Shown: in pieces, positions 23,836 to 32,403 of the stretch
How the letters are laid out: every line of letters starts with the position of its first letter
Position numbering within the stretch: the first letter of the stretch is position 1
Position numbers and translations under genes: made by a program
From: an uncultured Bacteroidia bacterium
GTDB lineage: Bacteria; Bacteroidota; Bacteroidia; Bacteroidales; Prolixibacteraceae
Length of the DNA: 36,257 nucleotides
Assembly: GCA_903850335.1 (NCBI GenBank)
Contig: CAINLJ010000105.1
Location: forward strand, 1-36,257
Direction of reading: 5' to 3'
Notes under the pieces: generated by a model
The model's database searches: none
The model's input: only the letters and a program-made list of their open reading frames with translations
Told to the model about the DNA's origin: nothing

Positions 23836-24657
23836 TTAGGAAATTATGGCTTTCGTCATTTCACGGAAACGGCTTGGTGTTACATCCATCTTCGCATGGA
23901 ATACCCGTGTAAAATATGATTTTTCGTTGTAACCAAGTTCGTAGCCTATCTCAGATACAGTCTTGTCAGAATATAGTAACATCCGTTTTGCCTCGATGAG
24001 CTTCCTTGTTTCAATAATTTCAGACACACTCTTCCTGAAATTATTCTGGCATACAATATTGAGGTTACGTTCCGACATATTTAATTTATTCGCATAAAAC
24101 GAAACTCCCTCATTACGGTGATAATTTGCCTCAAGTATCTTAAGGAAGTTATTGAAAGTTATTACCTGTGAATTCTTAACATTATTCTCGGCAGGCGAAT
24201 TTCTTTTCCTTTCTGCATCTATCATGGCGACAAGTCCACTTAACAGATGACAAATGGTTGCATAATCAATAAGTTCCTGATTATATTCCCCCATCAGGAC
24301 CTGGCAAAGTGAGATAAACCGGTTTATACAATTCCCACCGGTAAGGGGGATATTAGAGGAAGTCGAAAAATTAGAATAAAAACTCAGTTTTGAGTCGGGG
24401 ATAAAGGCAGTTTTATAATTGATTACCCAACCATGTAAGTTGGGAGCAGGCACAAGTTTGTGCATTTTTCCCATTGATACATAGCAGGCGACAGGAGCCT
24501 CAAGATTTTCCTTTTTAAAATCGATAAAATGCTCCAAACTTCCTCCTGTAACGATGATGAGCTCTTCAAAATCATGAAAATGAGCGTCATAGGTTCTTAG
24601 GCGGATATCTGCAACCAGCTCACTTGTTAATTCAAATATGTGGAATGGTTTATCCAT
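23836..24657 (-). CDS. AraC-family transcriptional regulator
   Basis: A 273-residue regulator with an N-terminal cupin-like sensor region (about 1-100; HFHDFEELIIVTGGSLEHFID) and a C-terminal double HTH (about 170-270; LNMSERNLNIVCQNNF, SVSEIIETRKLIEAKRML, TVSEIGYELGYNEKSYFTRVF). The layout is that of AraC regulators responding to a small organic ligand. It is followed by YceI on the same strand, a likely target, and preceded by the trans-sulfuration enzyme at 34 nt, so it may also be the tail of that transcript. Ligand and regulon are unknown. Confidence 0.92.
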   Translation of the reverse strand: MDKPFHIFELTSELVADIRLRTYDAHFHDFEELIIVTGGSLEHFIDFKKENLEAPVACYVSMGKMHKLVPAPNLHGWVINYKTAFIPDSKLSFYSNFSTSSNIPLTGGNCINRFISLCQVLMGEYNQELIDYATICHLLSGLVAMIDAERKRNSPAENNVKNSQVITFNNFLKILEANYHRNEGVSFYANKLNMSERNLNIVCQNNFRKSVSEIIETRKLIEAKRMLLYSDKTVSEIGYELGYNEKSYFTRVFHAKMDVTPSRFREMTKAIIS

Positions 24658-24691
24658 CGGCTTACTAAAGTTCTGTGATCAAGGTCGTTAT

Positions 24692-25861
24692 TCAAATTTT
24701 TGAAAAAGCCTGTTCCAAATCCCGGATAAGGTCATCTTTATCCTCAACACCCACGGATACTCTGATCAGGGAATCCTTTATCCCTGCTTGTTCTCTTTCT
24801 TGCCGGGTTATTGAAGAATGCGTCATTAATGCGGGATGTTCAATGAGTGATTCGACCCCTCCAAGACTTTCGGCAAGGGTAAATAAGTCAAGGCTTTCAA
24901 GGAACTGAACGGCCTCTTTTTCGCCCCCCTTTATTTCGAATGAGACCATACCGCCAAATCCACTGGCTTGACTGCAATTTAGTGCATATTGCGGATGAGA
25001 AGGCAATCCGGGATAATAAACACGATCAACTTTTGGGTGTTTCTCCAGATAGGACGCAATAGCGAAAGCATTAGACTGATGCCTTTCCATACGCAGCGAC
25101 AGTGTTTTTAATCCGCGGAGCACAAGATAACAATCAAAGGGTGAGGGTACCATACCCAGAGCATTCTGGTTAAACTTTAGTTTTTCATATAGAATCGGGT
25201 CATTGAGCATAATTGCACCTCCAATAACATCACTGTGGCCCCCAATATATTTTGTAACACTGTGAACTACGATGTCTGCTCCAAGCTGCACCGGATTCTG
25301 GAAATACGGAGATAGAAAAGTATTGTCAACGATGACAAGCAGATTATATTTATGGGCAATTTCTGAGATCGCCTTTATATCGCAGACTTTCAGTAATGGG
25401 TTAGTTGGAGATTCCAGCCAAACCAGCTTTGTGTGCGGCTGGATTGCCTCCTCGATCAGAGAAGGTTGTGTCGCATCGACAAGTGTAACTTGCAACCCAT
25501 AGGCTTCCTTCCATTGATTCATTAGTCGCTTGGTTCCACCATATAAATCATCAAACCCAATGATATGATCGCCTGGTCTGATTAAGGTGAACATCAAAAG
25601 TGTTTCAGCGGCGAGTCCCGAAGCCAGCCCAAGGCCAAATTGCGTATTCTCAAGCGATGCATACCGTTTCTCGAGAGCTAACCGGGTGGGGTTACTTGTT
25701 CGCGAATATTCGAACCGACCATGATTGGTAACCTGTTTTCGGGCAAACGTGGAAGAAAGGTATATTGGCGCAACTACTTCATTGTTGCTGCCTTCCAGAT
25801 ACTCTGGTTCTTCACCCACATGAATTGAACGGGTATCGAATGAATGATCTTGATGTGTCAT
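24692..25861 (-). CDS. Trans-sulfuration PLP enzyme (cystathionine gamma-synthase/lyase type)
   Basis: A 389-residue Cys/Met metabolism PLP enzyme when started at MTHQDHSFDTRSIHVG; an earlier ATG (25903) overlaps the preceding stop region and adds 14 residues without family match. Key features are FEYSRTSNPTR (PLP phosphate contact from the neighbouring subunit), LASGLAAETLL, ESPTNPLLKV, VDNTFLSPYFQNP with D179, and the PLP lysine K204 in SVTKYIGGHSDVIGG; the C terminus has SLGGVESLIEHPA and RVSVGVED. The family includes cystathionine gamma-synthase, beta-lyase, gamma-lyase and methionine gamma-lyase, which this sequence alone does not separate; gamma-lyase/synthase is favoured by the ESLIEHPALMTH segment. 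The TlpA-like gene lies 42 nt upstream in the same direction. Confidence 0.9.
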   Translation of the reverse strand: MTHQDHSFDTRSIHVGEEPEYLEGSNNEVVAPIYLSSTFARKQVTNHGRFEYSRTSNPTRLALEKRYASLENTQFGLGLASGLAAETLLMFTLIRPGDHIIGFDDLYGGTKRLMNQWKEAYGLQVTLVDATQPSLIEEAIQPHTKLVWLESPTNPLLKVCDIKAISEIAHKYNLLVIVDNTFLSPYFQNPVQLGADIVVHSVTKYIGGHSDVIGGAIMLNDPILYEKLKFNQNALGMVPSPFDCYLVLRGLKTLSLRMERHQSNAFAIASYLEKHPKVDRVYYPGLPSHPQYALNCSQASGFGGMVSFEIKGGEKEAVQFLESLDLFTLAESLGGVESLIEHPALMTHSSITRQEREQAGIKDSLIRVSVGVEDKDDLIRDLEQAFSKI

Positions 25862-25903
25862 AAGATGGGATATATAAATAATGATGACAACTTCTGGCGG
25901 CAA

Positions 25904-27142
25904 TTATTCTGAAACCAGTTCATCAATTAATTGATTAAACTCAATTTTAAAATCAGCATAAAATTTCCCGGTTGCCGGTCCGTTGAAGCCAGAATGAACC
26001 TTCCGTACGTTCCCCTTCTTATCGATAAATATTGTTGTTGGGAATGCAGAAATTCCGTTTAGTGCGGGTAATGCTTTAGAAGCAGATTCAGTGCCAGACT
26101 TTCCGGCAAAGAGTATCTCATAGTCTATACCAAGCCTCGTTTTTAGTGCAGTAAGTGATTTCTTTGCTGATTCAAAATCCTCTTTTCTTTCGAATCCTAA
26201 ACCGATCACCTCTATACCCCGTTTATGATTCTCCTTATACCATCCGGCTAAAAAAGCATTCTCATCCAGACAATTAGGGCACCAGCTGCCAAGAATTGTT
26301 ACAATGACTACTTTCCCCTGATATTCAGGATCTGACAATGAGATGTTTTTCCCTTCCAGATTTGGGAATGTAAAGGATAGTTTAGAATATCCATCTCTAA
26401 GTTGAGAACTCAAATATGGATCAGGCATCTTAGCGTTTGGATTTCGTGTAGCTTGCAACTTCAGTGTCTGACGAAGCGTAACAAATTCACCTGAAAAAGT
26501 AGTATCGTTATGAAAATCACCCTTAATGAGATAAGGAGTGGAACCACCAAAAGCTGACAATACAAATTTCTTATCCTGAACAACCCCTTCAAAAAACCTG
26601 TAATCACCTGATGGATCAAGGATTGAACCTGTTACTTTTGACCCTTTCTGTTCAAAATTCCCTATTGTTTTTGTTGTATTTGAGGATGAGGTTATATTCA
26701 CATCCCAGGTCCCATTTAACGAAAAATCCTGAGTAGAGTGTTTAATACCAGAAAATCTTTGAAGGTTACCGTATTCGGCAAAAAAAGGAATACTGATAGT
26801 CGGATTATTAGCAGATTTTTTAATAAAATGTCCGTTTATCGTATTATTGGTAAGTTGACCGGTTAACCGGACATCATATAGGTCTACAGGAATTGTTACT
26901 GAATCATTGTTGAATATGACCTTTTTCAATTCAAATCGGTCATCTCCATTGATCAAAGTCACCGAAACGCTATCTGGTTTAGAGCCCTTTACTTCAAATA
27001 AAAACGGGATAGTATCTTCCCGAACTACTAAGGATCCTCTCCAAATTCCTACTTTTAAAGAATTCATCTGCTTTTGGCAGGAGGTTAGGTATCCCGACAT
27101 TAGAAAAAGCAGGATAATGCAGGATGCAAGAATTTTCTTCAT
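25904..27142 (-). CDS. Lipoprotein with C-terminal TlpA/ResA-like thioredoxin domain
   Basis: A 412-residue lipoprotein: signal peptide with lipobox LTSC, lipidated cysteine C22. Residues 30-235 are beta-rich with repeated G-x-W...GxxxG patterns (VGIWRGSL, LNGTWDVN, FEQKGSKVTGSI), suggesting one or two small lipocalin-like barrels. The C-terminal thioredoxin-like domain (about 253-410) has the redox motif WCPNC (C288, C291) and the cis-proline motif AFPTT (P368). The role is probably thiol-disulfide exchange or peroxide reduction in the periplasm. CPNC is a less usual active-site pair. It is within a probable unit desaturase, this gene, trans-sulfuration enzyme, with 47- and 42-nt gaps. Confidence 0.9.
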   Translation of the reverse strand: MKKILASCIILLFLMSGYLTSCQKQMNSLKVGIWRGSLVVREDTIPFLFEVKGSKPDSVSVTLINGDDRFELKKVIFNNDSVTIPVDLYDVRLTGQLTNNTINGHFIKKSANNPTISIPFFAEYGNLQRFSGIKHSTQDFSLNGTWDVNITSSSNTTKTIGNFEQKGSKVTGSILDPSGDYRFFEGVVQDKKFVLSAFGGSTPYLIKGDFHNDTTFSGEFVTLRQTLKLQATRNPNAKMPDPYLSSQLRDGYSKLSFTFPNLEGKNISLSDPEYQGKVVIVTILGSWCPNCLDENAFLAGWYKENHKRGIEVIGLGFERKEDFESAKKSLTALKTRLGIDYEILFAGKSGTESASKALPALNGISAFPTTIFIDKKGNVRKVHSGFNGPATGKFYADFKIEFNQLIDELVSE

Positions 27143-27189
27143 AATTTTACTAAAAACTGATGTATGAAAAGAGTCGAAAATTACACTTT

Positions 27190-28203
27190 TTATCTTGGAT
27201 AGTAACGCAATGCACTAAATCCGACAAGCTTTTTTTTCTTTTCATCCCAAAGCCGGAGTTTAAGTGATTTGAGACTTGAGAAGAAGGTTACAGGTTTAAC
27301 TTCTTGAAATTCAGTATTCTCCTTGTAACATTTTGGAAGTTTATAATTAGGAATCTTCGGACTGAGGTGGTGTATATGATGAAATCCAATATTACCAGTA
27401 AACCACTGCAATACTTTTGGAAGTTTAAAGTAGGAACTTCCTCCAAGGGCGATCTCTTTATAATTCCACTCATTGGCACGCGTCCAGATAACGTTTTCAT
27501 ACTGATGCTGGACGTAAAAAAGCCATACACCGTGCACTGCAGCAATATAGATCACTGGAATCTGAATAAGAAGAAAAGCTTTCCAGCCGATGGCCCAGAT
27601 TATCAATGCAATTACAAGGATGAGGGTAAGATTGGTGAGATGAAGGTAAAGGTGATCTTTACGGTTCATCCGTTTTTTAGGTATCCTGTTTTGTAAGACA
27701 AAAACAAGCAGGGGTGCAATACCAAAGAGAAAGAGCGGATGGCGGTAAAACCGGTAAACAAATTTTCGCCATGGGGATAATTTCAAAAACTCTTCAATAG
27801 TGAGAGTTTTAACATCACCGACGCCTCGCTTATCGAGATTGCCGACTGTTGCATGGTGTTCTTTGTGCTCTGCGGTCCATTTATGGTAAGGTGTAAAGGT
27901 CATTAATCCGGTGATGACTCCAATGATCTGACTAAGTAGTTTGGATTTAAAAAATGAACCGTGCCCACAATCGTGAAAAATAATAAAAATCCTAACAAGG
28001 AATCCGGCTGCAAAAACGGATAGAAAAAGGGTCAGAAAATAGGAGATCTTCAAACTCCATACCATGAGTGCCCATAATGCGAGGTAGGGGATTACAGAAT
28101 TCGCAATTTGCCACCAACTCATTAACGGATTCGAAAAATTATATCTGGAGACGATCTCAATCCAGGAGGGAGCAGGATTATTTTTGGTTTTAGCAGAATT
28201 CAT
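27190..28203 (-). CDS. Membrane fatty acid desaturase
   Basis: A 337-residue di-iron integral membrane desaturase. The three histidine boxes are H77-D-C-G-H81, H113-K-E-H-H117 and H275-H-I-H-H279, the HxxxH, HxxHH and HxxHH patterns of the family; H224 and H233 (AVHGVWLFYVQHQYEN) are further candidates. Hydrophobic segments near 35-75, 88-105, 155-172 and 188-230 give the usual four-helix topology. It introduces a double bond into acyl lipids, with ferredoxin or cytochrome as electron source; the acyl position is not assigned. Its promoter box is at 28294. It heads the probable three-gene unit with the TlpA-like lipoprotein and the trans-sulfuration enzyme. Confidence 0.93.
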   Translation of the reverse strand: MNSAKTKNNPAPSWIEIVSRYNFSNPLMSWWQIANSVIPYLALWALMVWSLKISYFLTLFLSVFAAGFLVRIFIIFHDCGHGSFFKSKLLSQIIGVITGLMTFTPYHKWTAEHKEHHATVGNLDKRGVGDVKTLTIEEFLKLSPWRKFVYRFYRHPLFLFGIAPLLVFVLQNRIPKKRMNRKDHLYLHLTNLTLILVIALIIWAIGWKAFLLIQIPVIYIAAVHGVWLFYVQHQYENVIWTRANEWNYKEIALGGSSYFKLPKVLQWFTGNIGFHHIHHLSPKIPNYKLPKCYKENTEFQEVKPVTFFSSLKSLKLRLWDEKKKKLVGFSALRYYPR

Positions 28204-28293
28204 TATTCATTTATTTTATCAATACAATTTCAATTTACCGCCATTTAATCAATATTTATAGAAAATCGATTAAATACGGGAACATCTTCACTA

Positions 28294-28301
28294 CAAAGGT
28301 A
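28294..28301 (-). promoter_or_regulatory. -7 element of the desaturase promoter
   Basis: The minus strand reads TACCTTTG, an exact TAnnTTTG match, 90 nt upstream of the desaturase start codon. A TTG trace lies 22 nt further upstream, longer than the 18-nt spacer seen elsewhere. The leader would be about 80 nt. Confidence 0.5.
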
Positions 28302-28447
28302 ATGGGTCAGGCCAAGATTTGTTCAATTTTGATGTAAATAGTTGCACATGACAGTAGGAATTTTTAATTCCAATTTGTTAAATACATGTAACTCAAGATA
28401 ATTTACCAGGATATTTACAGAAGGTCATAAACTAACAATTATCAGGA

Positions 28448-29485
28448 ATGAAAAGAATAGCAATTTTTTGTGATGGAACATGGGAAACACCCGATGAAAA
28501 TGTTGATGGCAAGCTGTGCCAAACCAACGTAGTAAAACTGGCGAATGCACTTTCGGATACTTCCGATGACGGTAAAACACAATTACTCTATTATGAAACA
28601 GGAATTGGTAGTGAAGGGAGTTTGATTGAAAGGGTCTATGATGGAGCAACCGGATTTGGTATCTCCGAAAATATTCTCAAGGCCTATCGCTTTATAATTA
28701 AGAATTATGAGCAAGGGGATGAACTGTTCTTCTTTGGATTCAGTCGTGGTGCATTTACTGTACGCTCCCTGGCAGGTCTGATCCGGAACTCAGGTATCCT
28801 AAAACGGGAAAATATTGATCTGATAAGCAGAGCATATAGTATCTATAAGTCCCGCAGACCGGAGCATCAGCCAAGGGAAGTTGAAGCGACACTTTTCAGG
28901 AAGACATTTGCCGTTTCAGAGATGACCAGGATCAAATTTATCGGGGTTTGGGATACTGTTGGGGCTTTGGGTAATCCATTATTCTTAAATGGAGTGGTAA
29001 GCAGAAAAAACGAATTTCACGACACCGATTTATCTACAAGGATTGAAAATGCTTTTCATGCCCTTGCTATTGAGGAAAAGAGGAAAAATTTCCAGGCAAC
29101 ATTATGGCGGCAGCAAAAAGAATGCGGAAATCAGGTATTGGAACAGGTTTGGTTTCCGGGTACTCATGGAGATGTAGGTGGAGGATATACCGATAGTGGA
29201 TTATCAGATATAACGCTTGGCTGGATGCTCGAAAAGGCTCAAAATTGCCATCTGAAGTTTAATCCCATATCTATGAATCCCGATGCGATGGCACCGAAAC
29301 ATGAATCATATACAGGTTTTTACAAATTACTGCCTCCTTACCTCCGTCCGATGGGTCAGGTGATTCCAGGGAAAGGGAATACAAATGAAGCTGTTTATCC
29401 CTCAGTTGTAGAGCGGTTTAGGAAAGATTCGACTTTCCGGCCAAAAAATCTTGTTGATTATTTTAAAAGGTTTCCAAATACATAG
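28448..29485 (+). CDS. DUF2235 alpha/beta hydrolase (Tle1-like fold)
   Basis: A 345-residue protein of the DUF2235 family, whose members include the Tle1 phospholipases of type VI secretion but also many stand-alone enzymes. It starts MKRIAIFCDGTW, the family's characteristic N terminus. The nucleophile elbow is GFSRGAF with S99; the other likely triad members are D169 in VWDTVGALG and H240 in FPGTHGDVGGGY. No signal peptide or transmembrane segment is visible and no VgrG, Hcp, PAAR or immunity-like gene is adjacent, so a secreted effector role is not supported. It is flanked by divergent desaturase and convergent kinase remnant, and appears monocistronic. Substrate unknown. Confidence 0.9.
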   Translation: MKRIAIFCDGTWETPDENVDGKLCQTNVVKLANALSDTSDDGKTQLLYYETGIGSEGSLIERVYDGATGFGISENILKAYRFIIKNYEQGDELFFFGFSRGAFTVRSLAGLIRNSGILKRENIDLISRAYSIYKSRRPEHQPREVEATLFRKTFAVSEMTRIKFIGVWDTVGALGNPLFLNGVVSRKNEFHDTDLSTRIENAFHALAIEEKRKNFQATLWRQQKECGNQVLEQVWFPGTHGDVGGGYTDSGLSDITLGWMLEKAQNCHLKFNPISMNPDAMAPKHESYTGFYKLLPPYLRPMGQVIPGKGNTNEAVYPSVVERFRKDSTFRPKNLVDYFKRFPNT

Positions 29486-29502
29486 ATATCTGAATTTAAT
29501 CT

Positions 29503-32001
29503 TTAAAAATATTTTTTGATCAACTCAATTATTTGTCCTTTATCAAACGGTTTTTCAATGTATTCATTACATCCGGCGGTGAGACATTTTTCCCTGTCAG
29601 CCTTCGATGCAAAAGTTGTTTGTGCGATGATGATGACATTCTGATTAAACTTCCTGATCTGACGGGCTGCTTCATATCCCTCAATGTCGTTCATAATTGT
29701 ATCCAACAATATCAGATCTATATTGGGGTTAAGACGGCATTTTTCTATTGCATCGTGACCGGAATTCACTGTATATAGCTGTTTACTGACTCCTTTAACG
29801 AAAGTTGATATCAGTTTTGTTGATATTTCATCATCTTCAGCGATTAATATTCTCAGTTTCTTATGGTTTATTTTTTTATTCAAATCCAGGTCAGCCTGTC
29901 TGTTCTTCGATAGTTGAAGTAATTTACGGGCAGTGGGAATTGTAAATGTAAATTCTGATCCAATGAATTGAATAGATTTGACATGAATTTTTCCACCTTG
30001 TTTTTCGACAAATTCTTTACAAAGGAGCAATCCCAGACCAGTACTTTGTTCGCCATTAGTGCCAGATCTTTTTGTGGTGGCATCAAAACGAAAAAGATTA
30101 CGGTGCATTTCATCACTCATTCCAATACCACTGTCCTTTATGGAAATTGAAGTCAGATTGTTCGAAACTGGTTTTGCGGTGAGGCTTACTGTTCCGCCAT
30201 TGGGTGTAAATTTGATTGCATTTGACAAAAGGTTTCGAACTATTGTCTGAAGCATGTTTTTGTCTGCAAAAACTTCATATTCGGAAGAAACCTTTATATT
30301 GAGCGTTATCGATTTACGCCTGGCAGATTCTAGTATTAGGTTGGAACATTCACTTATTATATCTGTCAAATTGAGGTCTTGTGGTATGAAAATAGAAAGG
30401 CCACGGTTCATTTGTGACCATTCCAGAAGCCTCTCAAGTAAATTAAAGGTACTCTTTGCCGATTGGCTAAGGACTGCCATTAATTCAATTCTGTCGGTTT
30501 CGGTAAAGTGCTGATTTTCATCTGCGAGCATTTCAGTCATTGCCATAAATCCACCCAGAGGGCCACGGAGATCATGAGCGATAATAGAGAAAAACTTATC
30601 TTTTTCGGCGTTTAACTTTTGTAATTCTTCATTCTTAAGTTTGATCTGAAGTTCGGCTTCCTTACTTTCTGTAACATCGGAGATCAGGTTTAGCGTAGCC
30701 GGATGGCCTTTCCAGTCGATCTTAACGCTATTTAATTCTATCCATTTTATGGCACCCTCCTTTTTTAAAATTCGGAAGTGATATCTTGATTCGACAGGTT
30801 CGCCTCTTAAACGCTTAAAATGATTATTAGTAATTCGTTCCTTATCTTCAGGATGGACGAAATCAATAAAGGGAATTGTGACGATTTCGTCCATTGAATA
30901 ACCAAAAATTTCAAGCATTATCGGATTAACAAATTTAAATATACCATCCTGGGCAACAAAAATTCCCTCCCTGGCAGTTTCAATTAAAATTCTATACCTG
31001 TTTTCACTTTCATGCAAAGCGAATTCTATTCTTTTTGTCTCTGTGATGTCAGTCTTCACGGCAAGATAGTGGGTTATCCTCCCATTATTTCCTTTCACGG
31101 GTGAAATAATTGCTGATTCCCAGTAGAGGTCTCCGTTTTTTTTCTTGTTATGAAAGATACCATGCCAATTACCACCGGAGCTTAAAGTCTTCCATAACTC
31201 ACTGTACTGATCAGCTGTCTTATCTCCGGATTTTAAAATATTTGAGTTTTTACCAATCACTTCCTCGGGTAAATATCCTGTGACTTCGGTAAATCTGGAA
31301 TTAACAGATTCGATGTTTCCCATCAGATCAGTAATTACTATTATAACAGGACTCTGATTGATTGCTGTTCAAAGTGTCTGAAGACGTTTATCAGCAATAA
31401 GTTTTTCTTCGTATGTTTTTCTTTGCTCACTGATATCCAGAAATGACCAAACCCTGCCTTTGGGTTCTCCTCCAATAAAGAAGGGCCGTGAAATCCGTTC
31501 GAAAATACGCCCATCCCTGAAATATAAAATATCGAAGTTTTCGGCTTCAGATTTTTTATATAACTCCTTGACTTTTGCGATAAATGAATCGGGATCAATA
31601 AGTTGAATTAGTACATAGTCCAATAACGTTTTGTCATCTCCGGAATTGAGTAGTTCATTTGGGATTCGCCACATTTCTAAAAACTTAGAATTGACTTTGA
31701 TGATCTTCCCTTCTAAACTAACAACCAGTATACCGTTATGTACAGAATCAAAAATCGACTCTGTCAGAGCAATGGAATTTCTTAAGGCTTGTTTGGCCAA
31801 TACCAAATCGGCTGCATGTTTTTCTTTTTTTTCGAATTGAACAACAAACTCTTCATTTATTAGCTCCAATTCAATCTGCCGGATCTTCAGGTCATGGATG
31901 ATTTGTGTGACTTCAATTTCAGAAATCTTTGCATCAGATTGCGACTCTCTCTGCTCAAGAATAGCTTCAGCTTTTTGGCGCAGAATAGAAGCATCACTCA
32001 T
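29503..32001 (-). pseudogene. Hybrid histidine kinase interrupted by an in-frame TGA
   Basis: One continuous frame of 833 codons encodes a PAS-rich soluble hybrid kinase but has TGA at 31369-31371 (codon 211 from the ATG at 32001). Before it lie a helical leader (MSDASILRQKAEA start) and a PAS domain; after it the frame continues AINQSPVIIVITD, the start of the second PAS. The remainder has a third PAS, HisKA with the phospho-histidine in IIAHDLRGPLGG, HATPase motifs NLLSNAIKF, DSGIGMS and STGLGLL, and a receiver with Asp in LILLDTIM and Lys in YIEKPF. Each part is otherwise intact. An ATG at 31323 could restart a 606-residue kinase but would cut the PAS in the middle. By alignment with the first PAS of the kinase at 10960, the TGA replaces a serine. 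Recent nonsense mutation or a split pair of expressed parts are both possible. Confidence 0.8.
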
Positions 32002-32182
32002 AAAAGCCTTTCCATGAATTGAACCGGTCATAAAAATAATTTGCCGAAAACTGATGTAAATAAATTGAAGAATCGATTTGTAAAAGTAAAAATAAATCGT
32101 TGCTCAGGTGTAGATTTGAAAAAATTTACACAGAAAAAAATAATAGTCAAAAAAAGATGGGTAAATCCCCCAATTGACAGCT

Positions 32183-32207
32183 AATATTTACAGTTGTTGT
32201 AAATATT
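32183..32207. repeat. 10-bp inverted repeat beside the hicB remnant
   Basis: AATATTTACA (32183-32192) and TGTAAATATT (32198-32207) are exact inverted arms with spacer GTTGT. It is a candidate operator, since HicB-type antitoxins bind palindromes near their own genes, but nothing confirms this. Confidence 0.6.
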
Positions 32208-32212
32208 TTGGA

Positions 32213-32392
32213 GGTGTAGATATAAAAGATTGTGAAGCCAGGGATATTTCACCAGAAAAGAGTTATAAAGGGAGTTTTAATATACGGGTTACTCCAAAAC
32301 TTCATAAGCGTATTACTATTTCTGCAAAAATGCGGGGCATTTGAATAAATAAATTTGTTAATGATGCTTTATCCCAAACTTTAAATCATTAA
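32213..32392 (+). pseudogene. C-terminal fragment of a HicB-type antitoxin with in-frame TGA
   Basis: The plus frame reads VDIKDCEARDISPEKSYKG, SFNIRVTPKLHKRITISAK, MRGI, TGA, INKFVNDALSQTLNH, stop. This matches the HicB C-terminal pattern of PEKxYxGxFNVRxxPxLHxxxxxxAxxxGxSLNxFVxxAL, the ribbon-helix-helix DNA-binding part. The TGA at 32342-32344 falls where the family has serine. The N-terminal HicB domain and any hicA toxin are missing: the frame closes at TAA 32162, with no ATG in between. It lies between the interrupted kinase and the MFS gene, both on the other strand. I judge it a decayed antitoxin remnant. Confidence 0.7.
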
Positions 32393-32403
32393 TATAGTTT
32401 ACT

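Noticed and set aside
28448-29485. Type VI secretion effector module
   Set aside because: No VgrG, Hcp, PAAR, chaperone or immunity gene is adjacent.
31369-31371. Selenocysteine insertion at the kinase TGA
   Set aside because: The position is a non-catalytic serine in PAS linkers, with no obvious insertion element; kinases do not use selenocysteine here.
29503-32392. Alternative genetic code in which TGA is read through
   Set aside because: TGA is the natural stop of the rhamnosidase, isomerase, ABC-F and response-regulator genes in the same window, so standard code applies.
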